The notes below the pieces were generated by a model, which saw nothing but the letters and a program-made list of their open reading frames with translations, did not search any database and was not told the origin of the DNA. A stretch of 64,000 nucleotides of DNA from Astropecten irregularis. Taxonomy: Eukaryota > Echinodermata > Asteroidea > Paxillosida > Astropectinidae. The translations under genes and the position numbers were made by a program. The first letter of the stretch is position 1, and the number at the start of each line of letters is the position of its first letter. The stretch is taken from NCBI GenBank assembly GCA_963971285.1, contig OZ020258.1, forward strand, positions 10,870,614 to 10,934,613, written 5' to 3'. Positions 1-12,051 of the stretch are shown here, one piece after another.

Positions 1-3000
1 TTCGTGATAGATGGTAGATACACGTACGAAGCCCAATTCGTGATTGATGGTAGATATACCTATGAAGCCCAATTCGTGATTGATGATAGATACACGTACG
101 AAGCCCAATTCGTGATTGATGGTAGATATACGTACGAAGCCCAATTCGTGATTGATGGTAGCTATACCTATGAAGCCCAATTCGTGATTGATGGTAGATA
201 TACGTACGAAGCCCAATTCGTGATTGATGGTAGATATACGTACGAAGCCAAATTCGTGATTGATGGTAGATATACGTACGAAGCCCAATTCGTGATTGAT
301 GGTAGATACACGTACGAAGCCCAATTCGTGATTGATGGTAGACACACGTACGAAGCCCAATTCGTGATTGATGGTAGATATACGTACGAAGCCCAATTCG
401 TGATTGATGGTAGACACACGTACGAAGCCCAATTCGTGATTGATGGTAGATATACGTACGAAGCCCAATTCGTGATTGATGGTAGACACACGTACGAAGC
501 CCAATTCGTGATTGATGGTAGATATACCTAAGAAGCCCAATTCGTGATTGATGGTAGATATACGTACGAAGCCCAATTCGTGATTGATGGTATCTATACC
601 TATGAAGCCCAATTCGTGATTGATGATAGATATACGTACGAAGCCCAATTCGTGATTGATGGTAGATATACGTACGAAGCCAAATTCGTGATTGATGGTA
701 GATATACGTACGAAGCCCAATTCGTGATTGATGGTAGATACACGTACGAAGCCCAATTCGTGATTGATGGTAGACACACGTACGAAGCCCAATTCGTGAT
801 TGATGGTAGATATACGTACGAAGCCCAATTCGTGATTGATGGTAGATATACGTACGAAGCCCAATTCGTGATTGATGGTATCTATACCTATGAAACCCAA
901 TTCGTGATTGATGATAGATACACGTACGAAGCCCAATTCGTGATTGATGGTATAGCTATACCTACGAAGCCCAATTCGTGATTGATGATAGATACACGTA
1001 CGAAGCCCAATTCGTGATTGATGGTAGATACACGTACGAAGCCCAATTCGTGATTGATGGTAGATATACCTATGAAGCCAAATTCGTGATTGATGATAGA
1101 TACACGTACGAAGCCCAATTCGTGATTGATGGTAGATATACGTACGAAGCCCAATTCGTGATTGATGGTAGCTATACCTATGAAGCCCAATTCGTGATTG
1201 ATGGTAGATATACGTACGAAGCTAAATTCGTGATTGATGGTAGATATACGTACAAAGCCCAATTCGTGATTGATGGTAGATACACGTACGAAGCCCAATT
1301 CGTGATTGATGGTAGATATACGTACGAAGCCCAATTCGTGATCGAGGGTAGATATACGTACGAAGCCCAATTCGTGATTGATGGTAGATACACGTACGAA
1401 GCCCAATTCGTGATCGATGGTAGATATACGTATGAAGCCCAATTCGTGATTGATGGTAGATATACGTATGAAGCCCAATTCGTGATTGATGGTAGCTATA
1501 CCTATGAAGCCCAATTCGTGATCGATGGTAGATATACCTATGAAGCCCAATTCGTGATCGATGGTAGATATACCTATGAAGCCCAATTCGTGATTGATGG
1601 TAGATATACGTACGAAGCCCAATTTGTGATTGATGGAAGATACACGTACTAAGCCCAATTCGTGATTGATGGTAGCTATACCTATGAAGCCCAATTCGTG
1701 ATTGATGGTAGATACACGTACGAAGCCCAATTCGTGATTGATGGTAGCTATACCTATGAAGCCCAATTCGTGATTGATGGTAGATACACGTACGAAGCCC
1801 AATTCGTGATTGATGGTAGATATACGTACGAAGCCCAATTCGTGATTGATGGTAGATATACGTACGAAGCCCAATTCGTGATTGATGGTAGATACACGTA
1901 CGAAGCCCAATTCGTGATAGATGGTAGATACACGTACGAAGCCCAATTCGTGATTGATGGTAGATATACCTATGAAGCCAAATTCGTGATTGATGATAGA
2001 TACACGTACGAAGCCCAATTCGTGATTGATGGTATATATACGTACGAAGCCCAATTCGTGATTGATGGTAGCTATACCTATGAAGCCCAATTCGTGATTG
2101 ATGGTAGATATACGTACGAAGCTAAATTCGTGATTGATGGTAGATATACGTACGAAGCCCAATTCGTGATTGATGGTAGATACACGTACGAAGCCCAATT
2201 CGTGATTGATGGTAGATATACGTACGAAGCACAATTCGTGATCGAGGGTAGATATACGTACGAAGCCCAATTCGTGATTGATGGTAGATACACGTACGAA
2301 GCCCAATTCGTGATCGATGGTAGATATACGTATGAAGCCCAATTCGTGATTGATGGTAGATATACGTAGGAAGCCCAATTCGTGATTGATGGTAGCTATA
2401 CCTATGAAGCCCAATTCGTGATCGATGGTAGATATACCTATGAAGCCCAATTCGTGATTGATGGTAGATATACGTACGAAGCTAAATTCGTGATTGATGG
2501 TAGATATACGTACAAAGCCCAATTCGTGATTGATGGTAGATACACGTACGAAGCCCAATTCGTGATTGATGGTAGATATACGTACGAAGCCCAATTCGTG
2601 ATTGATGGTAGCTATACCTATGAAGCCCAATTCGTGATTGATGGTAGATATACGTACGAAGCTAAATTCGTGATTGATGGTAGATATACGTACAAAGCCC
2701 AATTCGTGATTGATGGTAGATACACGTACGAAGCCCAATTCGTGATTGATGGTAGATATACGTACGAAGCCCAATTCGTGATCGAGGGTAGATATACGTA
2801 CGAAGCCCAATTCGTGATTGATGGTAGATACACGTACGAAGCCCAATTCGTGATCGATGGTAGATATACGTATGAAGCCCAATTCGTGATTGATGGTAGA
2901 TATACGTATGAAGCCCAATTCGTGATTGATGGTAGCTATACCTATGAAGCCCAATTCGTGATCGATGGTAGATATACCTATGAAGCCCAATTCGTGATCG

Positions 3001-6000
3001 ATGGTAGATATACCTATGAAGCCCAATTCGTGATTGATGGTAGATATACGTACGAAGCCCAATTTGTGATTGATGGAAGATACACGTACTAAGCCCAATT
3101 CGTGATTGATGGTAGCTATACCTATGAAGCCCAATTCGTGATTGATGGTAGATACACGTACGAAGCCCAATTCGTGATTGATGGTAGCTATACCTATGAA
3201 GCCCAATTCGTGATTGATGGTAGATACACGTACGAAGCTAAATTCGTGATTGATGGTAGATATACGTACAAAGCCCAATTCGTGATTGATGGTAGATACA
3301 CGTACGAAGCCCAATTCGTGATTGATGGTAGATATACGTACGAAGCCCAATTCGTGATCGAGGGTAGATATACGTACGAAGCCCAATTCGTGATTGATGG
3401 TAGATATACGTATGAAGCCCAATTCGTGATTGATGGTAGATATACGTATGAAGCCCAATTCGTGATTGATGGTAGCTATACCTATGAAGCCCAATTCGTG
3501 ATCGATGGTAGATATACCTATGAAGCCCAATTCGTGATCGATGGTAGATATACCTATGAAGCCCAATTCGTGATTGATGGTAGATATACGTACGAAGCCC
3601 AATTTGTGATTGATGGAAGATACACGTACTAAGCCCAATTCGTGATTGATGGTAGCTATACCTATGAAGCCCAATTCGTGATTGATGGTAGATACACGTA
3701 CGAAGCCCAATTCGTGATTGATGGTAGCTATACCTATGAAGCCCAATTCGTGATTGATGGTAGATACACGTACGAAGCCCAATTCGTGATTGATGGTAGA
3801 TATACGTACGAAGCCCAATTCGTGATTGATGGTAGATATACGTACGAAGCCCAATTCGTGATTGATGGTAGATACACGTACGAAGCCCAATTCGTGATAG
3901 ATGGTAGATACACGTACGAAGCCCAATTCGTGATTGATGGTAGATATACCTATGAAGCCAAATTCGTGATTGATGATAGATACACGTACGAAGCCCAATT
4001 CGTGATTGATGGTATATATACGTACGAAGCCCAATTCGTGATTGATGGTAGCTATACCTATGAAGCCCAATTCGTGATTGATGGTAGATATACGTACGAA
4101 GCTAAATTCGTGATTGATGGTAGATATACGTACGAAGCCCAATTCGTGATTGATGGTAGATACACGTACGAAGCCCAATTCGTGATTGATGGTAGATATA
4201 CGTACGAAGCACAATTCGTGATCGAGGGTAGATATACGTACGAAGCCCAATTCGTGATTGATGGTAGATACACGTACGAAGCCCAATTCGTGATCGATGG
4301 TAGATATACGTATGAAGCCCAATTCGTGATTGATGGTAGATATACGTAGGAAGCCCAATTCGTGATTGATGGTAGCTATACCTATGAAGCCCAATTCGTG
4401 ATCGATGGTAGATATACCTATGAAGCCCAATTCGTGATTGATGGTAGATATACGTACGAAGCTAAATTCGTGATTGATGGTAGATATACGTACAAAGCCC
4501 AATTCGTGATTGATGGTAGATACACGTACGAAGCCCAATTCGTGATTGATGGTAGATATACGTACGAAGCCCAATTCGTGATTGATGGTAGCTATACCTA
4601 TGAAGCCCAATTCGTGATTGATGGTAGATATACGTACGAAGCTAAATTCGTGATTGATGGTAGATATACGTACAAAGCCCAATTCGTGATTGATGGTAGA
4701 TACACGTACGAAGCCCAATTCGTGATTGATGGTAGATATACGTACGAAGCCCAATTCGTGATCGAGGGTAGATATACGTACGAAGCCCAATTCGTGATTG
4801 ATGGTAGATACACGTACGAAGCCCAATTCGTGATCGATGGTAGATATACGTATGAAGCCCAATTCGTGATTGATGGTAGATATACGTATGAAGCCCAATT
4901 CGTGATTGATGGTAGCTATACCTATGAAGCCCAATTCGTGATCGATGGTAGATATACCTATGAAGCCCAATTCGTGATCGATGGTAGATATACCTATGAA
5001 GCCCAATTCGTGATTGATGGTAGATATACGTACGAAGCCCAATTTGTGATTGATGGAAGATACACGTACTAAGCCCAATTCGTGATTGATGGTAGCTATA
5101 CCTATGAAGCCCAATTCGTGATTGATGGTAGATACACGTACGAAGCCCAATTCGTGATTGATGGTAGCTATACCTATGAAGCCCAATTCGTGATTGATGG
5201 TAGATACACGTACGAAGCCCAATTCGTGATTGATGGTAGATATACGTACGAAGCCCAATTCGTGATTGATGGTAGATATACGTACGAAGCCCAATTCGTG
5301 ATTGATGGTAGATACACGTACGAAGCCCAATTCGTGATAGATGGTAGATACACGTACGAAGCCCAATTCGTGATTGATGGTAGATATACCTATGAAGCCA
5401 AATTCGTGATTGATGATAGATACACGTACGAAGCCCAATTCGTGATTGATGGTATATATACGTACGAAGCCCAATTCGTGATTGATGGTAGCTATACCTA
5501 TGAAGCCCAATTCGTGATTGATGGTAGATATACGTACGAAGCTAAATTCGTGATTGATGGTAGATATACGTACGAAGCCCAATTCGTGATTGATGGTAGA
5601 TACACGTACGAAGCCCAATTCGTGATTGATGGTAGATATACGTACGAAGCACAATTCGTGATCGAGGGTAGATATACGTACGAAGCCCAATTCGTGATTG
5701 ATGGTAGATACACGTACGAAGCCCAATTCGTGATCGATGGTAGATATACGTATGAAGCCCAATTCGTGATTGATGGTAGATATACGTAGGAAGCCCAATT
5801 CGTGATTGATGGTAGCTATACCTATGAAGCCCAATTCGTGATCGATGGTAGATATACCTATGAAGCCCAATTCGTGATCGATGGTAGATATACCTATGAA
5901 GCCCAATTCGTGATTGATGGTAGATATACGTACGAAGCCCAATTTGTGATTGATGGTAGATACACGTACTAAGCCCAATTCGTGATTGATGGTAGCTATA

Positions 6001-6338
6001 CCTATGAAGCCCAATTCGTGATTGATGGTAGATACACGTACGAAGCCCAATTCGTGATTGATGGTAGATATACGTACGAAGCCCAATTCGTGATTGATGG
6101 TAGCTATACCTATGAAGCCCAATTCGTGATTGATGGTAGATATACGTACGAAGCCCAATTCGTGATTGATGGTAGATACACGTACGAAGCCCAATTCGTG
6201 ATAGATGGTAGATACACGTACGAAGCCCAATTCGTGATTGATGGTAGATATACCTATGAAGCCCAATTCGTGATTGATGATAGATACACGTACGAAGCCC
6301 AATTCGTGATTGATGGTAGATATACGTATGAATCCCAA
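1..6338. repeat. 36-bp satellite array with higher-order structure
   Basis: About 176 head-to-tail copies of a 36-bp unit. Each unit starts TTCGTGATTGATGGTAGATA and ends ACGAAGCCCAA. Read on the plus strand it repeats the 12-residue phrase VIDGRYTYEAQF; on the minus strand it repeats GFVRISTINHEL. Variants differ by single substitutions (ATAT/ACAC, GATGAT for GATGGT, CGAGGG for TGATGG). One unit near 945-980 carries 2 extra bases; after it the period stays exactly 36 to the end. The minus strand has no stop from 6,338 to 888, but that frame begins at TTG, not ATG, and the plus frames begin at GTG. I see no promoter, signal peptide or splice context, so I read this as satellite DNA and not a gene. 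The array runs off the left edge of the window. Confidence 0.95.
1662..5801. repeat. Higher-order repeat blocks inside the 36-bp array
   Basis: Two 720-bp blocks of 20 units recur with the same ordered set of variants. X lies at 1,662-2,381, 3,642-4,361 and 5,082-5,801. Y lies at 2,382-3,101 and 4,362-5,081. A 540-bp block Z lies at 3,102-3,641. The order is X-Y-Z-X-Y-X. Marker substitutions confirm the spacing: the TAC-to-TAA stop variant falls near 1,650, 3,090, 3,630 and 5,070 (steps of 1,440, 540 and 1,440), and the TAGG variant near 2,367, 4,347 and 5,787 (steps of 1,980 and 1,440). All steps are multiples of 36. This is typical of unequal exchange or amplification of multi-unit blocks. 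Confidence 0.85.
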
Positions 6339-7113
6339 TTGTACTCCATACTGGGGGAACTACTGTGGGAACTACTCCAAACTGGGGGAACTACCGGGGG
6401 CACTACTCCAAACTGGGGGAACTACCGGGGGCACTACTCCAAACTGGGGGAACTACCGGGGGAACTACTGGGGAACTACCGGGGGGCACTACTCCAAACT
6501 GGGGGAACTACCGGGGGAACTACCGGGGGAACTACCGGGGGGCACTACTCCAAACTGGGGGAACTACCGGGGGCACTACTCCAAACTGGGGGAACTACCG
6601 GGGGAACTACCGGGGAACTACCGGGGGGCACTACTCCAAACTGGGGGAACTACCGGGGGCACTACTCCAAACTGGGGGAACTACCGGGGGCACTACTCCA
6701 AACTGGGGGAACTACCGGGGGAACTACCGGGGAACTACCGGGGGGCACTACTCCAAACTGGGGGAACTACCGGGGGAACTACCGGGGGAACTACCGGGGG
6801 GCACTACCGGGGGCACTACTGGGGGGCACTACTCCAAACTGGGGGAACAACCGGGGGGCACTACTCCAAACTGGGGGAACTACCGGGGGAACTACCGGGG
6901 GCACTACTCCAAACTTGGGGAACTACCGGGGGGCACTACTCCAAACTGGGGGAACTACCGGGGGAACTACCTGGGGGCACTACTCCAAACTGGGGGAACT
7001 ACCGGGGGAACTACTGGGGGCACTACTCCAAACTTGGGGAACTACCGGGGGGACTACCGGGGGCACTACTCCAAACTGGGGGAACTACCGGGGAAACTAC
7101 CGGGGGCACTACT
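6339..7113 (+). repeat. G-rich minisatellite (GGGGGAACTACC / CACTACTCCAAACT)
   Basis: An array made of a 12-bp module GGGGGAACTACC and a 19-bp module GGGGGCACTACTCCAAACT in irregular order. It begins directly where the 36-bp array ends. Because the modules are not all multiples of three, all three plus frames stay open over parts of it, which explains the long glycine-rich frames here. Runs of five G recur every 12 bp, for example at 6,501-6,542, a spacing that satisfies the usual G-quadruplex pattern (four runs, loops of 7). Confidence 0.93.
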
Positions 7114-7221
7114 CCACAATTAATTTACGTTTTTCTGTACAAATTACAAGTACACCGGCAGATTTACTTTAAAGGTAGTATCATACTTTTGCAGCATACC
7201 GAAACAGAAATCGTACTTGAA

Positions 7222-7976
7222 TCGGTTCCAGATGGGACTCAAGAAGAGTCTCCAGGCAGGGCTCCAGGCAGGGCTCTAGGTGGGGCTCCAGGTGGGAGTC
7301 CAGACGGGGCTCCAGGTGGGAGTCCAGACGGGGTTCCAGGCGGGGCTCCACGCGAGGGTCCAGATGGGGGTCCAGACAGGGCTCCAGGCGGGGCTCCAGG
7401 CGAGGCTCCAGGTGGGGGTCCAGGCGAGGCTCCAGGTGGGGCTCCAGGCGGGGCTCCAGGCTGAGCTCCAGGCGGGACACCAGGCTGAGCTCCAGGCGGG
7501 ACTCCAGGCGGGGCTCCAGTCGGGGCTCCAGGCGGGGCTCCAGTCGGGGCTCCAGGCTGAGCTCCAGGCGGGGCTCCAGGCTGGGCTCCAGGCGGGACTC
7601 CAGGCGGGGCTCCAGGCTAAACTCCAGGCTGGGCTCCAGGCTGAGCTCCAGGTGGGGCTCCAGGCGGGGCTCCAGGCTGAGCTCCAGGCCAGCTCCAGGC
7701 TGAGCTCCAGGCGGGACTCCAGGCGGGGCTCCAGGCGGGGCTCCAGGCGGGACTCCAGGCGGGACTCCAGTCGGGGCTCCATGCTGAGCTCCAGGCGGGG
7801 CTCCAGGCTGAGCTCCAGGCGGGACTCCAGGCGGGGCTCCAGGCTGAGCTCCAGGCGGGACTCCAGGCGGGGCTCCGGGCTGAGCTCCAGGCGGGACTCC
7901 AGGCGGGGCTCCAGGCTGAGCTCCAGGCGGGACTCCAGGCGGGGCTCCTGGCTGAGCTCCAGGCGGGGCTCCAGGC
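7222..7976. repeat. GC-rich 12-bp minisatellite, copy 1
   Basis: Repeats of the 12-mer GGGGCTCCAGGC with variants GGGACTCCAGGC and TGAGCTCCAGGC. The right half settles into an ordered 36-bp higher-order unit of the three variants. Because 12 is a multiple of 3, every frame on both strands is a 4-residue repeat (GAPG, LEPR, LQAG, SRRG and similar), so the long frames here are not evidence of genes. Confidence 0.93.
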
Positions 7977-8087
7977 AGATACAACGGATGTCTACAAGTG
8001 AAGGGAACAACATTCAAGCATGAAAACAGCATTTCATGGCACATCAAAATATGGTGACAATTGACAAAAATGACCTTTTTCTCTAAT

Positions 8088-8250
8088 AGGACTCCGCACT
8101 CATGATGTCACATTCAGAAGTTCAGACAAACAAGTCGCACGTTGCCCCATTAACTTACACATAAAACGTGATATTTGTCCGAACATCTGGGTAACTATAG
8201 CTGTCGATAATAAAGGGCATATTCTATAAATCGCTCGAGCGCAGAGCCCT
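8088..8250. mobile_element. MITE with AGGACTCCGC...GCAGAGCCC ends (in A1)
   Basis: About 160 bp with imperfect terminal inverted repeats: left AGGACTCCGCACTCATGA, right CGCTCGAGCGCAGAGCCC. Related copies sit at 9,278-9,435, 12,052-12,214, 13,025-13,185 and 16,421-16,582, and a fragment near 24,537-24,570. The copy at 16,421 is outside the segmental duplication and has the better-preserved left end AGGGCTCCGCGCTCGTGA. Class assignment is open. Confidence 0.65.
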
Positions 8251-8540
8251 ATTGATCGAGAATGCCCTACAAGTGCATTTAATACCAAATCTTCAAACTG
8301 AGTTATGCTATCTTACATGCAGTATTGAACATTGTACGATTCCACCGCTATCGTTCTCAACAACAAAGTTCCAGAGACATTCTCCTGCAACATAAATTAT
8401 ACCTGCCAGTTTAGCCTTTCGTTCTGACGTTACTACAATTAATTTACGTTTTTCTGTACAAATTACAAGTACACCGGCAGATTTACTTTAAAGGTAGTAT
8501 CATACTTTTGCAGCATACTCAAACAGAAATCGTACGTGAA

Positions 8541-9167
8541 TCAGTTCCACATGGGACTCAAGAAGAGTCTCCAGGCAGGGCTCCAGGCGGGGCTCCAGGT
8601 GGGAGTCCAGACGGGGCTCCAGGCGGGGCTCCAGGTGGGGGTCCAGGCGGGGCTCCAGACTGGGCTCCAGGCGGGGCTCCCGGTGGGGGTCCAGGCGGGG
8701 CTCCAGAAATCGTACGTGAATAAGTTCCAGATGGGACTCAAGAAGAGTCTCCAGGCAGGGCTCCAGGCGGGGCTCCAGGTGGGAGTCCAGACGGGGCTCC
8801 AGGCGGGGGTCCAGGCGGGGCTCCAGGCGGGGTCCAGGCGGGGCTCCGGGCGGCGCTCCAGGCGGGGCTCCGGGCTGAGCTCCAGGCGGGGCTCCGGGCT
8901 GAGCTCCAGGCGGGGTTCCGGGCTGAGCTCCAGGCGGTACTCCGGGCGGGGCTCCAGGCTGAGCTCCAGGCGGGGCTCCAGGCGGGGCTTCAGGCGGGGC
9001 TCCGGGCTGGGCTCCAGGCGGGGCTCCGGGCTGAGCTCCAGGCGGGGCTCCAGGCGGGGCTCCAGGCTGAGCTCTAGGCGGGACTCCAGGCGGGGCTCCA
9101 GGCTGAGCTCCAGGCGGGACTCCAGGCGGGGCTCCAGGCTGAGCTCCAGGCTGGGCTCCAGGCAGAT
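8541..9167. repeat. GC-rich 12-bp minisatellite, copy 2
   Basis: Same unit as the copy at 7,222. The leader (ending GACTCAAGAAGAGTCTCCAG) occurs twice, at about 8,520 and 8,706, which shows an internal duplication of the leader plus first repeats. GGGCTGAGCTCCAGGC variants with a C-to-G change are frequent in this copy. Confidence 0.92.
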
Positions 9168-9277
9168 GCAACGGATGTCTACAAGTGAAGGGAACAACAT
9201 TCAAGCATGAATACAGCATTTCATGGCACATCAAAATATGGTGACAATTGACAAAAATGACCTTTTTCTCTAATAGG

Positions 9278-9435
9278 ACTCCGCACTCATGACGTCACAT
9301 TCAGAAGTTCAGACAAACAAGTCGCACGTGGCCCCATTAACTTACACATAAAACGTGATATTTGTCCGAACATCCAGGTAACTATAGCTGTCGATAATAA
9401 AGGGCATATTCTATCAATTGCTCGAACGCGCAGAG
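9278..9435. mobile_element. Same 160-bp MITE family, copy in A2
   Basis: Carries a perfect TGACGTCA palindrome (CRE/ATF-type site) at 9,290-9,297. The A1 copy has TGATGTCA at the same place. The right end is altered to CTCGAACGCGCAGAGC. Confidence 0.6.
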
Positions 9436-9612
9436 CATGGAACAACTTTTAAGCAAAAAAACAGCAATATCGGTGTCACTTACTCTCACTCAGGTCGGGT
9501 AGTATTGCCGAGTGATGTTGATGAATCACCTCCAGCAGTCTCAGTCAGCTCAGTGTCCGCCTTGAGCATCTACACGTAAGTCAGCTTTTCTCTCAAGTGC
9601 AGAAACTTTCTG

Positions 9613-9838
9613 GGGCCAATTTCATAGAGCTGCTTGAGCACTGAAAACCCTGGTAAATAAAATTCCTTCTTCCAGCCTAAACTCCTTAATGAATGTTATG
9701 CTCGGCAAACAATGTCCAAATACAAGTCAAAAGCCGTAAAAATCACGTGAAAATTTGTTCGGTAATTCCTGTTTGATGCAGGAAAAATGTTCAAGCTTAA
9801 GCAATTTGTGTGTGTGCTGAAGTAGCTCTATGAAAATG
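9613..9838. mobile_element. MITE of the GGGGCCAATTTCA family (in B1)
   Basis: The left end GGGGCCAATTTCATAGAGCT and the right end AGCTCTATGAAAATGG are inverted. Inside are the family's usual stretches (CTTAAGCAATTT, GCTCGGCAAACAATG). Its B2 twin is at 13,363-13,588. Other family members in the window are near 11,030-11,262, 14,772-15,012, 25,060-25,282, 39,229-39,473, a split copy at 39,823-40,310, and a fragment at 58,790-58,836. Confidence 0.75.
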
Positions 9839-9963
9839 GCGGGGTTAACGTACATGAATCCACAAAATGTACCGCCTTTACCAAATCTTCAAACTGAGTT
9901 TTGCTATCTTACATGCAGTATTGAACTTTGTACGATTCCACAGCTATTGATATCATGCTCCAA

Positions 9964-10052
9964 AATGAAGTTCCAGTTCTAGTTCCAGTTCCAGTTCCAG
10001 GACAAGTTCCAGGACAAGTTCCAGTTCCAGTACAAGTTCCAGTTCCAGTTCC
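9964..10052 (+). repeat. TTCCAG hexanucleotide microsatellite in B1
   Basis: Runs of TTCCAG interrupted by GACAAG. The duplicate in B2 lies at 13,717-13,772 and is shorter. A frame of 96 codons (90 in B2) reads through it as a VPVP repeat. The length differences are in frame only because the unit is 6 bp. Confidence 0.85.
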
Positions 10053-10566
10053 GCCCATCAGTACAGCCACCTCGTTGGAACTAGCCAGCCCAGTGTCCGC
10101 CTCTCCACATAGGTCAGCTTTGACCTCCCCCAACTGGTCTTTCCTCGAGAGGGTTCCCATAGGACTGTTTCTGGATGTCTTTGAACATGACCAGCTAGCC
10201 GCAACCTCCTCTAAGTGATCTTTGAGCTGAGGGTTGGGAGCTTTCTGATCCCATAAAGATCACCATAGGTCATCTTCAAGGGGTACCTTGCCGTTTTTGT
10301 CAATTTCGGCCGAAAATTGACTTTTTCTCTAATTGATCAGGAATTCCCTATCAAGTGAAAGGAACAACTGCCGGGCATAAAAACAGCAAAACTAGTGTCT
10401 CAGAAGGCATTGGAACTGATTTCAAGACACCTAAATAAATGGTGAAAATTGATTAACGTTTTTGTCAATTTTGGCCCAAAAATAGAAACATCAATATTGA
10501 TGTCCTGGCATTGGAAATGATTTCATGCCATGCCGAAAATACCTGAAAATTGACAAAAATGGCAAG

Positions 10567-10592
10567 GTGTACATACATACATACATACACAT
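10567..10592. repeat. TACA tetranucleotide run
   Basis: Several tandem TACA units in B1; the B2 copy near 14,303-14,318 is shorter by about two units. Confidence 0.8.
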
Positions 10593-11029
10593 TATAGGCA
10601 ATCTCTTTTGCAGTCTTTACAAGATTATCTCACCGTAGCAGCTCACAATATTCTCTTGCTAATTGACTCAAACAAATGAGGCTTCGTTAGAATTGCATTT
10701 GCAAACTGCTTGTTTCTTTATGTGCTTTTATTTGGGACGTGAAATGTCCTGCTACGCTACATCATTTGCAGTCTAAGGGAACGATTATGTCTACATTTAG
10801 CTGTCAAGCGGGCATATAATGATTCATGGTATAACAAAGAATAAGTGTAAAGTTTCAAAATTCAAGTAGTTACCGAAATGAACCGCTAGAGAGTTTTCTG
10901 ACAATATGCGAGGTTATGGCTCGCTATTCTGCCTGTTGAGACTTGAAAATGAAATCTCAACGGTCTACCAGATACTGAGAATGAATCATAAATGAGCCAT
11001 GAATCATATTTTTTAAGAAGCCAAAAGTG

Positions 11030-11262
11030 CAGAAATTTCACTAAAATTTGCTTAAGCACCAAAAACATTTGGTAAATAAAATTCAGACTGCCAGCCAAAA
11101 AACCTTGTGAATGTTACGCTGGGCAAACAATGGTCGCATACAAGTCAATAGCAGTAAAAATCACATGAAAATTTGGTTGGCGATCCTGTTTGATCAAGGA
11201 AGACTTTTCCATGCTTAAGCAATTTTTGTGCTTAAGCAGCTCTATGAAATTGGCCCCTGATA
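11030..11262. mobile_element. GGGGCCAATTTCA-family MITE, left end deleted
   Basis: The right end AGCTCTATGAAATTGGCCCC is intact. The left end has lost the segment that its twin in B2 keeps: the B2 copy has TGAGGCCAATTTCATAGAGC where this copy jumps from GCAGAAATTTCA to the interior. Confidence 0.7.
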
Positions 11263-11549
11263 ATGAACATGAACCTATGAAATATACCGGCTTTAATACC
11301 AAATCTTTAAACTGAGTTATGCTATCTTACATGCAGTATTGAACATTGTACAATTCCACCGCTATCGTTCTCAACAACAAAGTTCCAGAGACATTCTCCT
11401 GCAACATAAATTATACCTGCCAGTTTAGCCTATCGTTCTGTTGTTACTACAATTTATTTACGTTTTTCTGTACAAATTACAAGTGCACCGACAGATTTAA
11501 TAAAGGTAGTATCATACTTTTGCAGCATACCGAAACAGAAATCGTACAT

Positions 11550-11938
11550 GAATCAGTTCCAGATGGGACTCAAGAAGAGTCTCCAGGCAGGGCTCCAGGC
11601 GGGGCTCCAGGTGGGGGTCGAGGCGGAGCTCCAGGCGAGGCTCCAGGTGGGGCTCCGGGCTGAGCTCCAGGCGGGACTCCAGGCGGGGCTCCAGGCTGAG
11701 CTCCAGGCGGGACTCCAGGCAGGGCTCCAGGCTGAGCTCCAGGCGGGGCTCCAGGCCATGCTCCAGGCTGGGCTCCAGGCTAAGCTCCAGGCGGGACTCC
11801 AGGCTGGGCTCCAGGCGGGGCTTCGGGCTGAGCTCCAGGCGGGACTCCAGGCGGGGCTCCAGGCTGAGCTCCAAGCGGGACTCCAGGCGGGGCTCCAGGC
11901 TGAGCTCCAGGCGGGACTCCAGGGGGGGCTCCAGGCAG
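11550..11938. repeat. GC-rich 12-bp minisatellite, copy 3
   Basis: Shorter copy, about 390 bp, of the same 12-bp unit with the same left leader and the same right flank (GATACAATGGATGTCTACAA). It belongs to unit A3 of the segmental duplication. Confidence 0.92.
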
Positions 11939-12051
11939 ATACAATGGATGTCTACAAGTGAAGGGAACAACATTCAAGCATGAAAACAGCATTTCATGGC
12001 AAATCAAAATATGGTGACAATTGACAAAAATGACCTTTTTCTCTATTAAAT

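Noticed and set aside
888-6338. 1,816-residue minus-strand open frame as a giant repeat protein
   Set aside because: It starts at TTG, consists only of a 36-bp satellite whose other strand is also mostly open, and has no promoter, splice or signal context.
1-6338. CRISPR array
   Set aside because: There are no unique spacers; the units are contiguous, and the genome is eukaryotic.
6365-7464. Three overlapping glycine-rich proteins in the plus strand
   Set aside because: All three frames are open because of the G-rich minisatellite; none has independent support.
7181-8047. Proline/alanine-rich or LEPR-repeat proteins in the GC-rich arrays
   Set aside because: The 12-bp unit gives open repeats in several frames on both strands; the same holds for 8,500-9,234, 11,512-12,067 and 12,494-12,983.
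9928-10218. 96-codon VPVP protein kept in both B units
   Set aside because: The two copies are a recent duplication, and length changes stay in frame only because the TTCCAG unit is 6 bp. No start or splice evidence.
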